NCBI GenBank assembly: GCA_003566335.1 | Contig: PXDR01000350.1 | Location: 1-6,347, forward strand | Source: Cyanobacteria bacterium T3Sed10_344R1 | GTDB lineage: Bacteria > Cyanobacteriota > Cyanobacteriia > Phormidesmidales > Phormidesmidaceae | Length of the DNA stretch: 6,347 nucleotides | Direction: 5' to 3' | Part shown: positions 1 to 4,938 of the stretch, piece after piece | Position numbering within the stretch: the first letter of the stretch is position 1 | Layout: every line of letters starts with the position of its first letter | The notes under the pieces: generated by a model | Seen by the model: the letters and a program-made list of their open reading frames with translations, nothing else | The model's database searches: none | Told to the model about the DNA's origin: nothing | Translations under genes and position numbers: made by a program

Positions 1-108
1 ATCTAAGGCTTTGATTGAGGCAAGTATCGTATCGTCATAAACGCCATCTGGATCCAGTTTTTTCTTTATGTCGTCCAGCAATGCCTGGGTTTGGTTGACC
101 GTTTTGTC
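1..108 (-). pseudogene. Detached 3' part of the membrane-protein gene, out of frame after a 16-bp duplication
   Basis: Read on the minus strand from 108 to 1, this stretch holds 36 codons without a stop. They begin DKTVNQTQALLDD, are rich in Lys and Asp, and stay open to the window edge. The stretch joins in frame to the membrane protein upstream (codon ending ...SKNW) only if one of the two 16-bp repeats at 109-140 is removed. I infer that it is the former continuation of that protein, a soluble, charged C-terminal part after the membrane segments. No start codon with a ribosome site is visible just upstream in this frame, so it is unlikely to be translated alone. How far the original gene extends beyond the left edge is unknown. 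Confidence 0.6.
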
Positions 109-140
109 CCAGTTTTTACTTCCTCCAGTTTTTACTTCCT
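109..140. repeat. Perfect 16-bp tandem duplication inside a coding region
   Basis: Positions 109-124 and 125-140 are identical (minus strand AGGAAGTAAAAACTGG, twice, directly adjacent). Sixteen is not a multiple of three. In the minus-strand gene the first copy reads GGA AGT AAA AAC TGG, and the second reads AGG AAG TAA, giving a stop at 118-116. Identity of the copies suggests a recent slippage or duplication event. A reversible on/off switch or a sequencing or assembly error are alternatives. Confidence 0.9.
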
Positions 141-583
141 ATAGTTTCTTTGAATACCTGAATGTCTTCGCTAACAGCGTCGAATTCTCCTGGATATTTC
201 TGGCAGAGATAGTCATGATTGAGTGCGAATATGCTGTCTAGGGCGACTAAGCTCACTACTATGGCAATCATGGCCGCTATGGGAGTCATCAGAGGCCCAA
301 TGAGAAAGGCCCCTGTTAGCGGTACGTAGCAATAGGTCATGAAGGACAGAATGCTGCCCAAGATTAGTAGAACACTGGTGAGATACTTTCTAGCTTCTGA
401 ACTGGGTTCAGCATCGCTATAGATTGACCATAGCAGCCGTAGATAGACAGGGATGCGAGGCAATCTTCCCAGTGTGAACTTGAGGAGTTTCCCTGCAATC
501 GGAACGATCACGCTAACAAATAACTGATTTAGACCAGGGACTATGTGGGTGAGCGTAAAGCCGAGCATGACTCGCCAGGGCAT
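116..583 (-). CDS. Membrane protein of unknown family, truncated by a tandem duplication
   Basis: The 155-residue reading frame starts MPWRVMLG. I do not recognise the family. The start is well supported: GGAG at 594-591 lies 7 nt before the ATG. Hydrophobic stretches lie at about residues 7-30, 66-86 and 90-120 (the last may be two passes). A basic, aromatic segment (35-56) separates the first two, and an acidic tail follows from about 130. This suggests an inner-membrane protein with three or four passes. The final residues RK come from the second copy of a 16-bp duplication, which creates the stop. With one copy, the protein would continue with at least 36 more residues to the window edge. 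What is seen is therefore probably the front part of a longer gene. A possible promoter lies upstream (-10 TAGAAT at 625-620, -35 TTCCCT at 648-643, 17-bp spacer), but the -35 match is poor. Confidence 0.7.
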   Translation of the reverse strand: MPWRVMLGFTLTHIVPGLNQLFVSVIVPIAGKLLKFTLGRLPRIPVYLRLLWSIYSDAEPSSEARKYLTSVLLILGSILSFMTYCYVPLTGAFLIGPLMTPIAAMIAIVVSLVALDSIFALNHDYLCQKYPGEFDAVSEDIQVFKETIGSKNWRK

Positions 584-1078
584 ATCTTTACTCCAGAAGA
601 ATGGAAGCTAGGGTTGGGTATTCTATATGCAAGATTCCCAGTAGGGAACTAAAGCTAACTCGGCTGCCTAATATAATTTCCAATCCCCTCACCCAGCTTT
701 ATTGCCGTCATCTGTCTTCTCGACCGTGGGATCAGGTTTGGGTAGGGGATGGGGGCAAATTTGCGGTCGATGAGTTGACGACTCCGAATGGGGCGGCTAA
801 AATTTACGGCTAAGGCTGCTAAGTTCAGCTACCTGTCCACTTACTAGAGCCCAACTAGAATCCAAAAATTCGGCGCTGCCCGATGGTGTCGCAAGCACCA
901 CCAGGCAGTAATCACCCCCAGATAAGCTGACTATCTGGCGGCTGGCGTTTAGTTTAACCCGGCCCCCTGACAGCACCGCTTGCTGTGCCTTCTTTTAAGA
1001 GGCATAAGCAGCTGATGGGGAGTCGGGTTTTTGGGTTTTGGTTTTCTCCTGTTGTTAACCCTGAGGAAATCCAAACCC
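584..1078. other. Non-coding stretch, about 495 bases, with several small hairpins
   Basis: No convincing gene was found. The left part (600-815) is AT-richer and holds a 70-codon frame at 601-813. It has no ribosome site (it starts inside the divergent leader of the neighbouring gene) and its product is unfamiliar, so it is not called. Small inverted repeats are TTCCC/GGGAA at 635-648 and TCGACCG/CGGTCGA at 720-726 and 764-770. A piece at 685-698 (CCCCTCACCCAGC) resembles, in reverse complement, part of the inverted repeat at 1365-1414. The right part (870-1005) carries a run of hairpins listed separately. The leader of the gene starting at 1079 lies within this region. Confidence 0.5.
876..1004. 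other. Cluster of consecutive short hairpins, possible structured RNA or leader
   Basis: Three inverted repeats follow each other. The first is CTGCC/GGCAG (876-880, 904-908) enclosing TGGTG/CACCA (884-888, 896-900) around the loop TCGCAAG. The second is CCAGATA/TATCTGG (918-924, 932-938) around a 7-nt loop. The third is ACAGCA/TGCTGT (970-975, 981-986). A weaker GCCTTCT/AAGAGGC pair follows at 987-1003. None is followed by a clear T-run on the plus strand. On the minus strand the first is followed after a few bases by TTTTT. It could be a small RNA, the leader of the downstream small gene, or debris of a repeat element. I match it to no known RNA family. Confidence 0.35.
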
Positions 1079-1357
1079 ATGTGTGATCCCACAAATCCAA
1101 ACGCTGACCCAACTGCTGGAGGATCTGGCAACGGCGACCGCCCCGGCGATCGCCGTCCGGTTGCGGGTGATGCTTTTCCGCTGCGATCGCCGGAAGTGCG
1201 CCACGTTCTGTTTGGCCCCGAAGCCGCCGTTCGCCTGACCATCAGCAACCTGCACCGACGGGGCTATGCCGAACCTAACGACTGGTGCAAACCCCAGCCC
1301 ACGGGCGTACCGGGCGAAGTCATGTCCGTGCTGATTAAGCGCGTTCCCCTGAACTAG
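1079..1357 (+). CDS. Small conserved cyanobacterial protein of unknown function, 92 residues
   Basis: The C-terminal half (about residues 37-88) reads SPEVRHVLFGPEAAVRLTI, then HRRGYAEPNDW, then PTGVPGEVMSVL. It matches my recollection of a short cyanobacterial family of unknown function in which a helix, VRLTI..LH, is followed by a GYAE..DW turn and a TG.PGE(V/I)MS(V/I)L end. I know no assigned role. I chose the ATG at 1079 (MCDPTNP) over the in-frame ATG at 1031. A GAGG lies at 1063-1066, about 12 nt before it, and the extra residues would be an odd hydrophobic run spanning the ribosome site. Residues 10-36 are a Gly/Asp/Arg/Pro-rich linker, likely disordered, and this stretch of DNA contains two HIP1 octamers 37 bp apart. 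The gene seems to stand alone. The inverted repeat that follows its stop may limit transcription into vapB. Confidence 0.75.
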   Translation: MCDPTNPNADPTAGGSGNGDRPGDRRPVAGDAFPLRSPEVRHVLFGPEAAVRLTISNLHRRGYAEPNDWCKPQPTGVPGEVMSVLIKRVPLN

Positions 1358-1364
1358 CCTGACT

Positions 1365-1414
1365 ACCCCATCCGGTGCCCTCTCCTTCAGGTGAGGGCTC
1401 GGCAGGGCTGGGGT
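1365..1414. repeat. Nested inverted repeat between the small gene and vapB
   Basis: The outer arms are ACCCCA (1365-1370) and TGGGGT (1409-1414). The inner arms are GCCCTCTCC (1377-1385) and GGTGAGGGC (1390-1398), with one T/T mismatch around a TTCA loop. The structure starts 8 bp after the stop of the small gene. It resembles the CCCTC/GAGGG-type intergenic palindromes common in cyanobacteria. No T-run follows, so it is not a classic intrinsic terminator, though it could still attenuate or protect the transcript end. Confidence 0.6.
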
Positions 1415-1426
1415 GAGAGCTGCGCT

Positions 1427-1444
1427 GTATATACTTGTAGATAC
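1427..1444 (+). promoter_or_regulatory. Candidate vapBC promoter and operator repeats
   Basis: Two 8-bp elements, GTATATAC (1427-1434) and GTAGATAC (1437-1444), differ at one base and are offset by 10 bp, about one helical turn. The first is itself a palindrome and contains a -10-like TATACT (1430-1435), about 35 bp before the vapB start. I see no good -35. Known vapBC operons are repressed by VapB or the VapBC complex bound to repeats over their own promoter. The layout fits that, but binding here is inference. Confidence 0.4.
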
Positions 1445-1469
1445 GGCTCTTTTTATCGAATGCTGTCCT

Positions 1470-1703
1470 ATGCGTACTCGTGTTTTTCAAAGTGGCAACT
1501 CCCAGGCTGTGCGCATTCCTAAGGAACTTCAGTTCAGTCGGTTGGATGTGGAGTATGAGATTGAGCGTCAGGGTGACAGTTTGATTATTCGCCCGGTGGG
1601 GGATTCCCTAGCGCAGGTGTTGGATCGCTTTGCCGCTTTTTCCGAAGACTATATGGTTGAAGGGCGACCAGATCAGGGAGATCAAGACCGAGATCCCCTA
1701 TGA
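1470..1703 (+). CDS. vapB: VapB-type antitoxin, AbrB/MazE fold
   Basis: This 77-residue antitoxin binds and neutralises the VapC ribonuclease encoded directly after it. The N-terminus, MRTRVFQSGNSQAVRIPKEL, is the swapped-hairpin AbrB/MazE (SpoVT-AbrB) DNA-binding signature, spanning about residues 1-45. The rest (about 46-77, with FAAFSEDYMVEGR) matches the C-terminal tail of VapB proteins that wraps around the toxin. The ATG at 1470 begins the conserved motif, and upstream in-frame codons (from about 1413) give no family match and run through the promoter repeats. No clear Shine-Dalgarno precedes it. Its stop overlaps the vapC start in ATGA (1700-1703), which favours coupled translation. 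By analogy with the family it should repress its own operon. The family call is firm; partner and regulation follow from context. Confidence 0.9.
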   Translation: MRTRVFQSGNSQAVRIPKELQFSRLDVEYEIERQGDSLIIRPVGDSLAQVLDRFAAFSEDYMVEGRPDQGDQDRDPL

Positions 1704-2113
1704 AGTACATGCTCGATACCAACATTTGCATCTACCTGATGAAGCACCAGCCCCCAGCGGTCGCTCGTCGCTTTGCAGAGTGTCGTCAGGGAGATGTGGT
1801 CATTTCAGTGATTACCCTGGCAGAGCTAGAGTATGGGGTGCGCGTCAGCGGTGACGCGACTCGGCAGCAAAATCGGCAGGCTCTAGATGTTCTAGTAGAA
1901 CTGATTCCGTCAGTGGCTTTTGACACGCCAGCCGCAGCCATATACGCAGAGGTGCGATCCGCTGTTCCAAATCGTCGTCGAGATGCTCTGGACAAGCTGA
2001 TCGCCAGTCATGCTCGCAGTTTGGGGTTAATCCTGGTGAGCAATAACCTGAACGATTTTCGAGCCTATCCCGGTGTCGTGCTCGAAAACTGGGTTGATGA
2101 AACTCAAGCCTAA
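1700..2113 (+). CDS. vapC: VapC toxin, PIN-domain ribonuclease
   Basis: This 137-residue PIN-domain protein is of normal length for VapC, a Mg-dependent endoribonuclease that stops translation when VapB is degraded. The closest remembered relatives are those annotated as tRNA(fMet)-specific endonucleases, but the target cannot be read from sequence. Visible acidic site residues are D6 in MLDTN, E42 in TLAELEYG and D98 in DALDKLIASHA. The LVSNNLNDF segment (112-120) with D119 and the ending PGVVLENW (124-131) are typical. The usual G.PIG.(N/L)D stretch before the third acidic residue is replaced by PNRRRDALD, about two residues shorter; I recall this form in a subgroup of VapC proteins. All expected acids are present, so the toxin looks intact. 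It is cotranscribed with vapB and ends about 86 bp from the tRNA-Val 3' end. Codons look less GC-rich than radC or the HcyBio gene, and no HIP1 site occurs in the pair, consistent with acquisition by transfer. Confidence 0.93.
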   Translation: MKYMLDTNICIYLMKHQPPAVARRFAECRQGDVVISVITLAELEYGVRVSGDATRQQNRQALDVLVELIPSVAFDTPAAAIYAEVRSAVPNRRRDALDKLIASHARSLGLILVSNNLNDFRAYPGVVLENWVDETQA

Positions 2114-2199
2114 GACTGAACTGGCTCTGGGTGGGCCTTGCTTTTCTGATCAACAGAGTTCCGCCTGACTCCGCGCAAGAAAAGATAGCCTCAATCGTA

Positions 2200-2271
<72 letters not shown>

Positions 2272-2282
2272 TTGGGCTTATT

Positions 2283-2312
2283 AGACTATCACGGTTGCAG
2301 GAGGCGGGGCAA
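2283..2312 (-). promoter_or_regulatory. Weak candidate promoter for the tRNA-Val gene
   Basis: On the minus strand TTGCCC (2312-2307) and TAGTCT (2288-2283) are 18 bp apart. The -10 ends 11 bp before the tRNA 5' end, a suitable distance for a short leader. Each box matches its consensus only partly, so this is a suggestion. Confidence 0.25.
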
Positions 2313-2403
2313 AAGTTTTTTGGGCATTTGGGGCGCATTTTGGGGGCTTAAGTATTCGGGCGAAATTGTGGACTGCGATCGCACCCGTTCTCAACCCGTC
2401 GAT

Positions 2404-2425
2404 AGCCCCGACTACTCCTGGGGCT
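2404..2425. other. Hairpin over the radC stop codon
   Basis: AGCCCC (2404-2409) and GGGGCT (2420-2425) form a perfect 6-bp stem around a 10-nt loop that contains the radC TAG (2414-2412). No T-run follows on the minus strand, so it is at best a weak transcript end or stabilising structure. A HIP1 octamer lies shortly downstream at 2375-2382. Confidence 0.35.
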
Positions 2426-3140
2426 GCTCTTGCCAGAGCGTCGTCGATTGCCGCAGGCTGCGGTAGTCGCCATTGCCCAAAATTAGGTGATCTAGGATCG
2501 GGATATTCAGCAAAGTTGCCCCCTGGAGCAACTGGCGGGTCAGGGTGATGTCTTCCGGGCTTGGATCCAGGCTGCCGGAGGGATGGTTGTGGGCAATGAT
2601 GCAGCGGGTTGCGCCGTGGCGAATCACCTCTCGGAAAATATCCCGAGGATGGGCCAGGGTTTCTGTGGCCGTGCCGATGGTGATTACCTTGGTGCCCAGC
2701 AGCCGATGCTTGATATCCAGCAACACCACCGCGAACCGCTCTTGGGACTGCCACATCAGTTCGTGGCTCAGGGCCGCTGCCGCCACCGCTGGGTCATCCA
2801 CCACCGTTTTCTCCGGCGGACGCGCCTGGAGGACGCGCTTCCCCAGTTCCAGCGCCGCCAAGACAGTGGTAGCCTTGGCTGGCCCCACCCCAGGAATTGC
2901 CATCAGTTCCTGAGCCGAGACATCCCGCAACATCCCCAGCGAATCTCGGCCATGTTCACCCAGGGTTTGCAAAATAAACTGACCTAAGCCCACCGCAGAT
3001 AGTTTGCCTGGCCCTTGGCCCGTCCCGAGCAAAATGGCAATTAGCTCAGCTGTGGCCAGCCCCTTAGCCCCGTGGGTTAATAGGCGCTCCCGAGGCCGTT
3101 CTTCCGTGGGTAAATCTGCAACCCGTAAGCTGTAGGTCAT
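2412..3140 (-). CDS. radC: RadC family protein (UPF0758, JAB/MPN domain)
   Basis: The 242-residue protein is complete and of usual family length. The N-terminal part (about 1-110) contains a helix-hairpin-helix DNA-binding motif, IPGVGPAKA (82-90). The C-terminal part (about 115-235) is a JAB/MPN metal-binding domain with the signature HNHPSG (184-189) followed by DPSPEDI (192-198). H184, H186 and D197 are the likely zinc ligands, with E134 in the usual upstream acidic position. HPRDIFR (164-170) and ILDHLILG (215-222) are further family landmarks. The family was once linked to DNA repair. That role was not upheld in E. coli, and the biochemical activity remains unclear, with a peptidase/isopeptidase-like fold. 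The start fits the family N-terminus (MTYSLRVADLPTEERPRERL). Its Shine-Dalgarno is weak. The gene is divergent from the DUF1824 gene across 65 bp and seems monocistronic. Confidence 0.96.
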   Translation of the reverse strand: MTYSLRVADLPTEERPRERLLTHGAKGLATAELIAILLGTGQGPGKLSAVGLGQFILQTLGEHGRDSLGMLRDVSAQELMAIPGVGPAKATTVLAALELGKRVLQARPPEKTVVDDPAVAAAALSHELMWQSQERFAVVLLDIKHRLLGTKVITIGTATETLAHPRDIFREVIRHGATRCIIAHNHPSGSLDPSPEDITLTRQLLQGATLLNIPILDHLILGNGDYRSLRQSTTLWQEQPQE

Positions 3141-3205
3141 GGTGGTAGTCCGCCACTTCTTCTAGATTTAATGCTTGATTTGCTGTTCTCCCTAAGGGTT
3201 CCCAA
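3141..3205. promoter_or_regulatory. Short shared upstream region of radC and the DUF1824 gene
   Basis: Both genes must start from these 65 bp, or from within their neighbours. The centre is AT-rich (CTAGATTTAATGCTTGATTTG, about 3162-3182) and could hold -10 elements for either direction. I cannot fix a full promoter. CCCTAAGGG at 3190-3198 overlaps the AAGGG ribosome site of the rightward gene. Confidence 0.35.
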
Positions 3206-3625
3206 ATGACCTCTCCTACTCAACCTGAGTCTATCCAAGCCCAACGGCAACAGCTAGCCCGATTTAGCCTGATGACGGTGGCCCCCGAACTGTCTGAGGC
3301 CGAAGTTGCCGACGTGCAGGGAATTTTGGCCCAGTTTAATCAACAGTCTGACTACCAAACCCTCGGCATTTGTGCCGACACCCTGGCCGCTGCCAAAACC
3401 GCCATGGAAGCTTATCTAAACGCCCACGGGGTGACAGTCACCCTCGATTTACCCCCGCGAGACGGGCCGGTTTACCTCAAGTTCAATACCCTCAAAGGCG
3501 CGTGGTATCTCGACGACTACAGCGGCCCCTCCCGAGGGGTGCTGGTGTCTTACCACGTCAGCGAGTCTGAGGCGGACGCCATTAACGGCACCTATGGCCC
3601 GTTTCCCCTAGACCTGTTTGACTAG
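3206..3625 (+). CDS. DUF1824 family protein, cyanobacterial, function unknown
   Basis: The 139-residue soluble protein has no signal peptide or membrane segment. The C-terminal half carries the family hallmark: GPVYLKFNTLKGAWYLDDY (87-105), then SGPSRGVLVSYH (106-117) and the ending NGTYGPFPLDLF (127-138). The N-terminal half is helical and variable. As far as I recall, DUF1824 is confined to cyanobacteria and some plastid-bearing eukaryotes, and no reaction is assigned. The start is supported by AAGGG at 3194-3198, 7 nt before the ATG. It is divergent from radC, a spacing that does not by itself argue for a shared role. Family assignment is confident and function unknown. Confidence 0.9.
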   Translation: MTSPTQPESIQAQRQQLARFSLMTVAPELSEAEVADVQGILAQFNQQSDYQTLGICADTLAAAKTAMEAYLNAHGVTVTLDLPPRDGPVYLKFNTLKGAWYLDDYSGPSRGVLVSYHVSESEADAINGTYGPFPLDLFD

Positions 3626-3675
3626 GGCTCAGCTTGACGAATGCCCAGCAAGATTGAAGCGTTTATTTAGTTAGA

Positions 3676-3699
3676 TGAATTGGGGCGTGAATTGGGGCG
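3676..3699. repeat. 12-bp tandem repeat, two exact copies plus degenerate units
   Basis: TGAATTGGGGCG is present at 3676-3687 and again at 3688-3699. Looser relatives (CTTATTGGGGGA, ATTACGGCG, TTTATTGCGG) continue to about 3730. It lies just after the DUF1824 gene. It is probably a slippage-prone intergenic repeat, with no regulatory role evident. Confidence 0.7.
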
Positions 3700-3795
3700 C
3701 TTATTGGGGGAATTACGGCGTTTATTGCGGATTTAGGGCTTGAACCCTTGGAGCATATAGATAAAGTGGCTTTCCTAAATGGCGGCGGCGGACTT

Positions 3796-3812
3796 TTCAG
3801 AGAACCTCTGAA
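3796..3812. other. Perfect 7-bp inverted repeat with 3-nt spacer
   Basis: TTCAGAG (3796-3802) and CTCTGAA (3806-3812) are separated by AAC. It sits about 135 bp before the proline-rich gene. It could be a dimeric regulator site or a transcript hairpin, with no T-run after it. Chance occurrence is possible. Confidence 0.35.
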
Positions 3813-3945
3813 GCAGCTTAAGTCTGAGTGCTACGCTATGGGGAAAGTCTTAGGATGGGGGCTTAGTCACTGGTTTAGGGTATTGCCTGACCTGATGCCT
3901 GGTCTTTATCCCTATGTGTGTCTGTGTTAAGTGGTTGGAGGCGAT

Positions 3946-4911
3946 ATGAGTTCTACGGCAGGTCGATCCCCAGAGTTTTCTCAGTCTGCTTCAGATCCTG
4001 CTCAGCCAAGCCAGCCTGGGTTGAAGCCACCCCCACCCCGCCCGACCTTGGTGAGCCCGCCTGCTCGTCCTAAATCGCCAGAGGTTCCGGCAGCAACTAC
4101 GGCTAAGACGGCTAGCACTGCCGCCAAAACGCCACCGCCTAAGCCGGATATTGAAGTCGCCCCGCCGCCAGATCCTGACCAGCCTCGGGTGCAGCCGATT
4201 ATGCCGCCAACGGAGCCGATGCAGTACCGGGCGGTTGGGTTAGTGTATGGCCGCTATGAACCGGAAGATGAGCAGCTAAATCGCGGGCGCTTGACCACAG
4301 AAGACGGGGATGTCCTCGATACGGTGATGCTGGGGCGCATTAGCAGCTTGGTGCGAAAGCATATTGACCTGACCACTGACCATTTGTGGGTGGTCTATCC
4401 CCGTACTCGGGACAATCCGGCCACGGGCAAGGTTGACCTGGGAGTGCAAATTATGGGGGTCTGGGAACCGGAAACCCTGATGAAACCTGAGGATGAAGAA
4501 GCTCCCGCTGTAGAGCCGGAGCAGCCTCACAACTATTTTTCGGTGCGGGGAGAGATCGTTAAGTACTCCGAGGCGACTCAGCAGATTTTGGTGGAAATCG
4601 TGCAGCAGGCCACCACCAAGAAGCCGGAGCGCTCTTTTAAGATTGCGATCGAAGGGGTGCTAGAAGGTCGCACCGTGGGCTACTTCTGGTCGTTTGACCT
4701 GAAGCGGGAAAACGGTCGCCTGGTGGTGGAAAAAGCGATTCCCGTGGCGGCGGTGCCGCCTAAGAAGCGCAAGCCGTCCCAGCAGAAAAAGTTCAACAGT
4801 TCACCCCGATCCAAGGGGGTGCCGCCTGTGGTGCGCCGCAACCGCTCGTCAGACTCGGCTGAGACCGGCCCAGAAGCTCAAGCCGCCTCGACTGAGGGGG
4901 CTGCTGGTTAA
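3946..4911 (+). CDS. Proline-rich cyanobacterial protein of unknown function, 321 residues
   Basis: I recognise the type as a conserved cyanobacterial hypothetical but know no function. Residues 1-92 are a Pro/Ala/Ser/Thr-rich, probably disordered region with PPPP and APPPDPDQP runs. A first globular block (about 93-176) runs from MQYRAVGLVYGRYEP through TVMLGRISSLVRKHIDL to LWVVYPRTR and VQIMGVWEPE. After an acidic linker (about 177-196) a second block (about 197-267) begins YFSVRGEIVKYS and ends GYFWSFDLKRENGRLVVEKA. Its alternating strands suggest a small beta barrel, possibly OB-like. The tail is strongly basic (PPKKRKPSQQKKF, then RRNR) and then acidic and disordered. Basic tail plus barrel would suit nucleic-acid binding; that is inference. 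There is no signal peptide. The ATG at 3946 has GGAGG at 3937-3941. A GTG at 3931 is in frame but overlaps that site. The gene is convergent with the HcyBio gene, 27 bp away. Confidence 0.8.
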   Translation: MSSTAGRSPEFSQSASDPAQPSQPGLKPPPPRPTLVSPPARPKSPEVPAATTAKTASTAAKTPPPKPDIEVAPPPDPDQPRVQPIMPPTEPMQYRAVGLVYGRYEPEDEQLNRGRLTTEDGDVLDTVMLGRISSLVRKHIDLTTDHLWVVYPRTRDNPATGKVDLGVQIMGVWEPETLMKPEDEEAPAVEPEQPHNYFSVRGEIVKYSEATQQILVEIVQQATTKKPERSFKIAIEGVLEGRTVGYFWSFDLKRENGRLVVEKAIPVAAVPPKKRKPSQQKKFNSSPRSKGVPPVVRRNRSSDSAETGPEAQAASTEGAAG

Positions 4912-4938
4912 TTAGCTTATCGAACGCTACCCCAGGCT

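Larger units (their letters stand above)
3626..3945. other. Non-coding stretch, about 320 bases, with short repeats
   Basis: No gene is supported. A TTG-started 60-codon frame at 3748-3930 lacks a ribosome site and any recognisable sequence. The stretch holds a 12-bp tandem repeat at 3676-3699 that decays into similar ATTGGGG/TTATTG units up to about 3730. It also holds a run of GGC triplets at about 3781-3790 and a 7-bp perfect inverted repeat at 3796-3812. It must carry the promoter of the proline-rich gene. No clear -35/-10 pair is evident. The last bases, TTGGAGG at 3935-3941, are the ribosome site of that gene. Confidence 0.5.

Noticed and set aside
601..813. A 70-codon open frame on the plus strand
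   Set aside because: It has no ribosome site, starts within the divergent leader of the gene at 583 and gives a protein of unfamiliar, uneven composition. It may be the trace of something older but cannot be supported as a gene.
876..908. Possible integron attC-like site
   Set aside because: The hairpin lacks the paired RYYYAAC/GTTRRRY core sites and no integrase or cassette gene is present.
1031..1078. Upstream ATG giving a 108-residue version of the small protein
   Set aside because: The added residues are a short hydrophobic run encoded across the likely ribosome site. The ATG at 1079 gives a more natural N-terminus.
949..1255. Two minus-strand open frames opposite the small conserved gene
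   Set aside because: They are products of the GC-rich third-position pattern of the plus-strand gene, which carries the recognisable conserved sequence.
1413..1469. Upstream extension of vapB to 96 residues
   Set aside because: The AbrB/MazE signature begins exactly at the ATG at 1470, and the extension would be encoded by the promoter repeats.
2281..2754. A 157-codon minus-strand frame overlapping the end of radC
   Set aside because: It is a shadow of radC in another frame. RadC has clear domain motifs through this stretch.
3676..3730. Possible CRISPR array
   Set aside because: The repeats are only 12 bp, directly adjacent without spacers, and there are no cas genes in the window.
3748..3930. 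A 60-codon plus-strand frame before the proline-rich gene
   Set aside because: It starts with TTG, has no ribosome site and includes a GGC triplet run and a palindrome. No family resemblance was found.
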